Origin: Paracamarosporium sp. OC-R06-R3
Lineage: Eukaryota > Ascomycota > Dothideomycetes > Pleosporales > Didymosphaeriaceae
Direction: 5' to 3'
Length of the DNA stretch: 64,000 nucleotides
Assembly (NCBI GenBank): GCA_019828545.1
Contig: JACVRA010000364.1
Coordinates: 434,001 to 498,000, forward strand
A program made the position numbers and the translations under genes. The stretch's first letter is position 1. Each line of letters begins with the position of its first letter. This document shows, in pieces, positions 57,609 to 64,000 of the stretch. The notes under the pieces were generated by a model, which did no database searches, was not told the origin of the DNA, and saw only the letters and a list, made by a program, of their open reading frames with translations.

Positions 57609-57873
57609 TGTTATGTTATGTTGTGATTCGTTTTGTTTCGTTTGCCGGCCTACCCTACGCTACCCTGCCATACCCCGGATAGAAGACCTACTCGCCCTCC
57701 ACACATGGACAAGGATGCACGCGTGGGCGAGTACACGGACGGGGCTCGACCAAACTATATCCAGCTCTCCATGAACACCACCACCAACGTCAACAATGAC
57801 TCACACATACAACCATCACAAGCCACGCTGCAAGCTCACACACATGCATGGTAACATAACATAACATAACATT
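57609..57873. repeat. Inverted pentanucleotide repeat pair (GTTAT / AACAT)
   Basis: A short run of TTATG units at about 57609-57622 is complementary to a run of ATAAC/AACAT units at about 57853-57872, with about 230 bp between. The intervening DNA is C-rich on the plus strand. The pair could form a stem, but the arms are short. Confidence 0.6.
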
Positions 57874-58207
57874 CATAAATTACTCGGCCTCGCAGGCCAA
57901 TCAATCGACCGTGTCTATCATGTCTACGAAGCCGGTGCCAGGGCCAGAGTCTATTCTATGCCGTCCCGCGCCGGGAGGGTCTCGGGTATTACTTCTAAAA
58001 ACGAACGCCTGTGCTATAATGCTTTTGAGAGGGAGATGACTTGACTTTTGATGAGATGGAAGGGAGAACCGGGAAATGCATGCGGGTGGTCGAGTGGGAA
58101 GGCAGAGAGAGAGGTGACGCGACTCGCTCGCTCGCTCGCTGGATAAGCAGGAAATGCAGCAACAAGTAGACGGGTAGACAAGAAGCTCAAGCTTGCTCTC
58201 GCTCAAC

Positions 58208-58847
58208 TCAGAACTTTGCTTCCCGCAGAATCAACGAGTTCTGTTCCCGCTGCTCCCGGAACGCCCTCCGGCTCATCTCGAGCACCATCTCGAAGCCCTC
58301 GCGGCCCTTTGCGGCGTTCTGCTGGAACCGCTCGACGGTGACTTCCTCGAGCTTGTTCTTGATCTTTGCCCAGCCGCCGCACAGCGCGGTGATTTCTGCA
58401 CGCTGCTGGAACGCTGTCTTGCTCTTTGGGTCCGTCGAGGACGGTGCGTATGTGCAGGTTTCGCGGACGTTGAGGAGGTCCGACCATGTCATGTTCATGG
58501 AGCAGAGCGTGACGCTGCGCTGGGAGGGGTCGACGTAGGAGGTTTCGTACACGAGGGAGGTGTCTTGGCCGCCGAGGAGAGAGAGGACCCATTTGGGGGC
58601 TGCTTGTTTGCAGGTTATCAGGCGCTCTGTTCGGAGCTGTTTCGTGTGGGTTAGCGACGGAGGATGGATGGTGGAGGGGGAGGGGAGGGCTTACGATGCC
58701 GGTGGATGGGTCAACGGTCCGCGAGAGCGTGTCGACGGCGATGACATGCTTGCAGGACTCGTTCCAGGGGCCGTATTTCCGCCAGTTGGACGTCGAGACT
58801 TCTTCCCATGAGTAGTCGAACTCTGTGTTTTGCTGGAAGATCTTCAT
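58208..58847 (-). CDS. PRELI/MSF1-domain mitochondrial lipid-transfer protein, 193 aa
   Basis: Exon 1 is 58695-58847, the 58-bp intron 58637-58694, and exon 2 58208-58636. The start [20 protein letters not shown] is the classic PRELI beginning, in which the first strand reads F-x-Y-x-W-E-x-V. It continues [40 protein letters not shown] and [20 protein letters not shown], and ends with a long amphipathic helix ([18 protein letters not shown]). Family members (Ups1/Ups2, PRELID) shuttle phosphatidic acid or phosphatidylserine across the intermembrane space together with Mdm35. The length matches the family. Which Ups subtype it is cannot be decided here; the ending REAKF resembles neither marker clearly. 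Confidence 0.93.
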
Positions 58848-60073
58848 CTTGGTCTCGGGGTCGCGCTGGGCGCGTCGCGGCGATAAGGAGCGTGTGCTCT
58901 GGAAGCGGTGGGCGCGTGCGATCCGGGTCGACGATGGGAGACGTAGAGGCGACTCTGCGCGATAAGAGAGGATGCAGTTGTCAAATATGGATGTTGTCCA
59001 GTGATGGTTGTAAAGGAGTTTGCGAGCGATTAGAGATAGAAAAAACGCTCAGCGTCTCGGTAAAAGTGAGAGCAAGGGCCACACGACCGGCCGGATTGGG
59101 GTATCCGTGCGGTATCGGGGCTCGGCTTGTGATCCGCGATGACTCGTCTAGAACAAAGTCAAAGTCTTCAGGATGAAAGATGGTGGCTCGTGGTGCTGTA
59201 AAGGCAGTCTTGCAGAAGGAATGTGAGGAAGCAAGAGTCGCACGCGAGCAGTGATAAAGACGGGACTGCTGCTGGGCCCGTGAAGAAGAAAAAGGCGACC
59301 CTGGATCTTCACAAGCCAATGGCGCTCCCACTCTTGTTGCCACCCGCCGGGTCCAGCCAACCACGGCGTGCACAGTCAGCCTCTGCAAATGCCGCCTCCA
59401 GCCCGATTCCGCCCGTATGACGTGCAATTGCCGGGGCTGCTCGCCCCTCGTTGGGCCGAGATGCGACGAGGCTGTTCGGCCGTGGGGAAACTGTGGGTAT
59501 GGCTGCTTCGTGCGATGCGAGCAGCCTTCGTAGATCGACACCATGTCCATCATCTTCTCCTCCTGTGCGTCATGGCGAAGATCATCTTGTGCCTCATTGC
59601 GTCTTGAAGGCTGCTCCGTGGAGGCTTGACGGCGTCCGAACGGCCTCAACAATCGCACCAAGGCTACACAGCAAAAGTGTTGCAGAGGCCGAGTGCTCAA
59701 TAGCCCGCTGCAACCGGCTCGCACGCATTGGTACCAGATTTGCCGGTTATATGACCAGGGAAATTATTGAAGCCGCCTTGCATCTCAACTCCACGCTTGT
59801 TGAGGACCATTGTTCTCAAAATGGAACAGAATCATCTATATTCTCCGTCAACTATCGTACATACATATACAAGTACACGGTCCGAAGAGCTGTCCGTCCG
59901 GACGCTACAACCCAGACCCTATCAATACACGTCCGTATACAATCGAGCCCACACTTCCGTGTGTGACTCGCTCATTAGCTCTGCATGTGCCTTCGCCGCA
60001 CCAGAGAGGGGTATAAGCTCAGAAAAGAGGAGAGAAACATGAACGCCTGAAATGCTCAATCGTGCAAGTGTCG
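58848..60073. other. Intergenic region, PRELI to DJ-1-like gene
   Basis: About 1.2 kb. A 247-codon frame at 58981-59724 (minus) was considered and rejected because of Arg/Ser-rich composition and no domain. The upstream control region of the PRELI gene lies here, together with the 3' end of the DJ-1-like gene. Confidence 0.45.
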
Positions 60074-61042
60074 TCATTCGTCGTCTTCGTCAAGCGGAGC
60101 AATGCCCGCTGCCGTCAATGCACACTGGACCGCCTCGCTGCGGTCCCAGAAATACTCTCGCATCCATGCTGCTACCATGTCGAGAGCTGAAATGGCCGAA
60201 GTGCTGCTCCAGAGATGGCCTTCGCGCACCCAAGGTATGTTCTGCCATATCGTATCGGGATATCTTTGCCGAAGCGTCCGAAGCAAGCTGGCCGGTCCTG
60301 TGGCGCGTTTTTGGTAGAGAATGCCCGATTGAGCTAGTCCGAGGATTCCAGAGGCAACGCAGAAGATTGCAGTTATACCCGGACTGGAAGATTGAGTCGT
60401 GAGAAATGCAGTAGCAGAAACCGGTAACTCGCTTGCTGAAAAAGATCCAGGGATCACCAGGATATCAAACTGAGGCGCATCTCCGAAAGAATTCTGTGCG
60501 GTCGTTAGTGTCTGGACCTTCTGACTCAACGAATGCGAACGTAGGGAGAGGAAGGGTAACCTTTATCTCCCTGCCAGATTCTCTCAGCAAGCCGAGGAAG
60601 CAAAACCATGGGAATCCGGCGCGACCAAGGAGGGCTCGTTCTTTGGCCAGGAGTAATGGCTCGTGGTCTTCGTGCTAGCTGATACAGTCTAGCTCACCGT
60701 CACTGGCATGCGAGCGCCAGAGGTGACTGCAAAGGATCCCTCTCCGCTCTCATTGACATAACGAACGTCGAGTTCGTCTACGGCTTCATCTTGTGCTCCG
60801 TCAGGCGCATTCAATTGACTAATTCGATTCCTCCCGATCTTGGCCAGGAGGTCGACGACGGCAAGATCCAACAGTTGAACTTGGTCGTTGCCAAGGATAA
60901 GGACGCCAATCTTCAGCGACGACTTGGATGGCGGCGCGTAATGGATGTTCAGATCCTCTTCGGATGTAGACGAGGTTGTGCAGAAGTAGAACAGGTCTGC
61001 CGAAGATGGGAAGGTGGTATATCCTCTTGGTGTGGAAGGCAT
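60074..61042 (-). CDS. DJ-1/PfpI-family (glutamine amidotransferase-like) protein, 254 aa
   Basis: Exon 1 is 60698-61042, the intron 60494-60697 (204 bp), and exon 2 60074-60493. The fold begins SSLKIGVLILGNDQVQLLDL, continues to a break at ARMPVT, and resumes NSFGDAPQFDILVIPGSFSA. The nucleophile elbow reads ITAIFCVASGILGLAQSGIL, with the cysteine at the position of the DJ-1/PfpI active-site cysteine. It ends TSAISALDMVAAWMREYFWD, the conserved helix after the active site. The first ~43 residues before the domain are low-complexity. A TATATATA sequence lies only a few bases upstream of the chosen start, so translation may begin elsewhere or an upstream exon may exist. The reaction is unknown, as family members vary. 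Confidence 0.85.
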
Positions 61043-62256
61043 GAGGGTATATATAGCAAATGACAAAAGGGGATAGGCGGAGTGGGGGACAATGATATGC
61101 AGGTGTGGTGATGGAGGACTGACAGTGGTGTGACGGACTTAGCCCGTAGCCTGAGGACGGCTCTTATACTACGACAATGAAGCGGATTCGGTATCATGTT
61201 TGACGGATGGGGGAGTCACTCTGGATCCTAGGCGTATTGGTCAACATGGTCATACGCCTTACTACGTGCTCAAAAATATACGAGTGGCTACGTATGCAGA
61301 TCCGGCGGGTAGTTCAGCCCCAGGGCACGAGTTGGTATGGGCCGCGTGCAGTCGCTAGCGGAACGACCGAAGCGATAGCGACCGAGCATCGTGAGTGGTC
61401 CTGGGCCGCCGCAAAGGGAGCGCGTTCGTCGTATAGACGACGCAAGTGTTCAATGTGTCCTTTGATTAAGATTGCATTGCGTGTACCAGATGCATAACTA
61501 CGTGGGCAGCAACAACGGCGGCTTGCGAGGTCCCCAGGCAGCAGAATTCGCTGACGTCTGGTTGGAATAAGCTCCACCGGGACACGGGACGAGTCGCGGA
61601 ATCCCTGAGCGCTGGAGCAGAGGCTGGGTCAGCGGAATGGCTGCAATCTGATTAGATGGGGCTGTGTGAAGGTTCGCGAGGGCAGAATCGGAACCTGTGA
61701 CGCTTGGTTAACCCTCTGCGGAAGCCCGTGGGAGGCCCGGTAATTCAGGCATCGAAATCTGCTGGTCATCTGCCATCTGACGGCAGCTTTCCGGGTCGCG
61801 GGCCACCAAAGAATGAAACTGGGCGACGGTGAGTCAAGATGGAGCGTCCGATTCCACCCGCTGAACGCGACCGAAGCAAGTCCCCATTTAGAAGGCGCGC
61901 TCCCAAGGACACCGAGACACCGAACAAGCCGTGTCGGCGGGTGACTTCACACTTCACAGAGGAGTGGCTGCGAATGGTTCTTTGTTTTTGTTCTCGCAGT
62001 CGTCCTCTGAGATACACTTTTTTTTTTCGCGAGCACCTTGCTTAACAGATCGGTCATCACGGGCGCCCTAATGCAAACAGAGGATATGATGATTCAAAAC
62101 ATAACATTCACGCCGCTAACTCCATCATCTATCCGTTGCTGCAAGACACGGTATAATGTCTGCTGTGGTCGCCCGTATGCACAGAATCCCATCGCTCGCT
62201 GAAGAAAAACCTGGTATACCCAAGATGCAACCCGACCGAACATGTGTAATGCGGAT
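61043..62256. other. Intergenic region, DJ-1-like to ATX1
   Basis: About 1.2 kb. It holds the DJ-1-like gene promoter and the ATX1 3' region. Short frames only; no gene or RNA recognised. Confidence 0.45.
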
Positions 62257-62548
62257 CTAGACATCCCTCGCCTCGCCGTCTGCGGTGCCAGACTTGACCG
62301 TCTTGCCCGTCTTCTTGATCTTCTCCAGAACGGTGTCGTAGCTGAGCGAGTCTTCGGTGACGATCTCGGCGGTCTGGGTCTCGAGGGACACGTTGTAGGA
62401 CTTGACGCCTGGAAACCTGTCAGCTTGATGGAAAGACAGCGGCGGGAAATGTGCACGTACCGTCGAGCTTCTTCAGCACGCGCTCCACGGCGCCGGAGCA
62501 GCCGCCGCAGCTCATGGCAACCTCGAACTTGTAGTTGTGCTCAGACAT
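62257..62548 (-). CDS. ATX1: Copper chaperone Atx1-like metallochaperone, 79 aa
   Basis: Exon 1 is 62461-62548, the intron 62409-62460, and exon 2 62257-62408. The protein reads MSEHNYKFEVAMSCGGCSGA, then VERVLKKLDGVKSYNVSLET and QTAEIVTEDSLSYDTVLEKI, ending KKTGKTVKSGTADGEARDV. This is a single HMA ferredoxin-like fold with the copper-binding MxCxxC loop (MSCGGC) near residues 12-17 and the conserved KTGK turn near residue 62. Atx1 carries Cu(I) from the cytosol to the Ccc2-type P-type ATPase of the secretory pathway. The length is normal. The intron splits Gly of DGVKSYN, and the frame is restored cleanly. Confidence 0.95.
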
Positions 62549-63170
62549 GGCGTTGGTGTCGTGTGCTGTAGAGCGAAGTGGGCTGGTGGGCTGGTGGGGT
62601 TGTTTGTGTTGTTGGAGGGATGCAGTGGGTGGATGTCGAGGGCAGCGGGGCTGTTTTATATGTCGGTGTCGGTCACTGAAGGAATGAATGAGGACAAGAG
62701 GGGTTGCGCAAGTTTCGCGACCGTGTTGCAATCGGCTAGATTACTATAGATTGGGCGGCTGCGCTGCTGACAATTCACTCTGGGAGCGGAGATGCGGTAG
62801 GCCTTTGAGACCTGCCGCGATTCACGAGCGTAGCGTCCCCTCGCTTCCAAACGGAAAGGTGTCAACAAACTGTGGCGCGAAACGTGCTCATTGTCTGGGT
62901 TGCGGCTTTGATGCGCCACAGGTGTGCGGCTCTGGGCTGCGCGCCATGCTCGCGCCTGCAGGTGACTTCTGCGGAGGCGGCCAGAAACCGCTATTTCATT
63001 CAAGACAGCAGGGTATGTAAAAGAGCAGGGGAATGGTCGTGCGGGTGCGTGCCTGGCTGGCCGGTGCAGGTGGCTGCGGCTAGCTTTCAGGGCCTGCAGA
63101 CGTCACCGCCCCGCGCTCTCCCTCATCACCGCAGTAAACAATCTCAACCGACCTCTGCGCAGAGCACCAG
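62549..63170. promoter_or_regulatory. Divergent promoter region, ATX1 to palA/RIM20
   Basis: About 620 bp between the divergent start codons. A TATA-like element for ATX1 is listed separately. Overlapping frames have no domains. Confidence 0.45.
62654..62661 (-). promoter_or_regulatory. TATA-like element upstream of ATX1
   Basis: On the minus strand ATATAAAA lies about 105 bp upstream of the ATX1 start codon, a usual distance for a fungal TATA box. Confidence 0.5.
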
Positions 63171-64000
63171 ATGGCCTCGTAAGCTTACAGCCCGCCCAAA
63201 TACCATATCTAGAGCTGACCAAAATACGTAGTAATATTCTATTCCTGCCGTTCCGGCGCTCGCACTCCGTAAACCTCTCCGAAGCTATCAAACAATACAT
63301 TTCGTCCAAATATGACCAGCACCCGGACCTGTTCGCAAAGGATCTCGATGCCATCGAGAAGCTGCGCTCTGTAGCCATCCATGCACAGGAACCTCACCCG
63401 AGTAACGTCCCGAAGCTCCAGACGTATGCGGCCCAGCTTGTGTGGATCAGCGGAAAGTTTCCAATCGACATTGGCGTCGAGTTTCCCTGGTATCCCGCCT
63501 TGGGATACAACACGAGCCGCCCCATCGCTCGGAACAACCTTCGGTTCGAGCTGGCAAATATAGTATTCAACATCGCCGCCATGTACTCGCAGCTCGCCAT
63601 GTCGTCGAACCGAAGCACACCGGACGGGTTGAAGGCCGCCGCCAACAACTTCTGTCTAGCTGCAGGCACCCTCGTTCATCTTCGAGATAACATTCTTCCC
63701 GAATTACGCACCACACCGCCGGAAGACATGGATACAATGACGTTGGAGTGCTTGGAGAAGCTGGTGTTGGCTCAAGGACAAGAATGCTTTTGGCAGAAAG
63801 CTGTCAAGGACGGTCTAAAGGATGCAACCATCGCGAAGCTCGCAGCTCGTGTGTCGGACCTCTACAACGAAGCCAGCGAGGCAGGAATACAGTCAGACGC
63901 CATCAGCAGCGAGTGGATACATCACATGGCGGCCAAGCACCACCATTTTGCAGCCGCTGCTCAGTTCCGTGCCGCGTGCGATTGCTTGGAAAAGCGGAAA
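63171..64000 (+). CDS. palA: BRO1-domain pH-response regulator PalA/Rim20, 5' part (runs off the window)
   Basis: Exon 1 is only 63171-63178 (ATG GCC TC), the intron 63179-63231, and exon 2 runs from 63232 off the window. Joining gives MASNILFLPFRRSHSVNLSE, then AIKQYISSKYDQHPDLFAKD, RSVAIHAQEPHPSN, QTYAAQLVWISGKFPIDIGV, EFPWYPALGYNTSRPIARNN and LRFELANIVFNIAAMYSQLA, the BRO1 fold of the PalA/Rim20 subfamily. In ascomycetes PalA binds PacC/Rim101 and the ESCRT-III component Vps32 in the ambient-pH signalling pathway. BRO1 itself is similar, but the LPFRRSHSV start favours PalA. About 258 codons are visible; the V-domain with its YPxL-binding arm and the Pro-rich tail are outside. Confidence 0.93.

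Noticed and set aside
58981..59724. 247-codon frame on the minus strand upstream of the PRELI gene
   Set aside because: Composition is low-complexity with many Arg, Ser and His, no domain is recognisable, and no splice path joins it to the PRELI protein, whose N-terminus is complete.

Overview
The window is nuclear DNA of a filamentous ascomycete. Short GT-AG introns (mostly 46-70 bp, with CTAAC- or CTAAT-like branch points) interrupt most genes. Genes sit on both strands with no operons. The gene set is fungal: a PalA/Rim20-type BRO1 protein, an Ima1 inner nuclear membrane protein, cytochrome c peroxidase, the dolichol-pathway subunit Alg14, fungal CorA-like and DUF7580 families, and a tannase/feruloyl esterase. 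I infer Dothideomycetes, probably Pleosporales, from the overall style; no marker in the window proves it.

Layout. 0-7 kb: 5' end of a cobalamin-independent methionine synthase (-), a short-chain dehydrogenase (+) and a kelch/galactose-oxidase-like membrane protein with a long cytoplasmic tail (+). 7.7-20 kb: an accessory block holding a C2H2 zinc-finger/pseudokinase fusion (-), a DUF7580 protein (+), a 113-aa spliced small protein (-), a CorA-like membrane protein (+) and an apparently catalytically competent paralogue of the pseudokinase (+). 20-37 kb: mostly housekeeping genes, namely mitochondrial monothiol glutaredoxin Grx5, a coiled-coil protein, Alg14, a KOW-domain uL24m-like ribosomal protein, Ima1, cytosolic ribosomal protein uS12/Rps23, a coiled-coil protein, an MFS permease, an F-box-like protein and cytochrome c peroxidase. 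37-50 kb: a strand-skewed non-coding block, a secreted tannase/feruloyl esterase, a 4-kb gene-poor stretch, a mitochondrial DUF1279 protein, a 92-aa protein and a PNGase A-like secreted amidase. 50-58 kb: gene-poor, and containing a degenerate tandem array with a period near 91 bp. 58-64 kb: a PRELI-domain mitochondrial lipid-transfer protein (-), a DJ-1/PfpI protein (-), the copper chaperone Atx1 (-), and the 5' half of a palA/RIM20 BRO1 gene (+) that runs off the end.

How the genes relate. Several housekeeping genes serve mitochondria (Grx5, uL24m-like, Ccp1, DUF1279, PRELI), but nothing suggests a shared pathway. The most interesting system candidate is the 7.7-20 kb block. A kinase that keeps its catalytic residues and a kinase-dead paralogue fused to zinc fingers share one intron position. 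They enclose a DUF7580 gene, a tiny spliced gene and a CorA-like membrane gene, in a layout reminiscent of fungal allorecognition or cell-death loci; this functional reading is inference. The second unexplained structure is the ~91-bp array, whose period is not a multiple of three and which therefore is not a coding repeat.

Multi-exon models were built by hand from splice sites and reading-frame continuity; exon coordinates are given in each entry.
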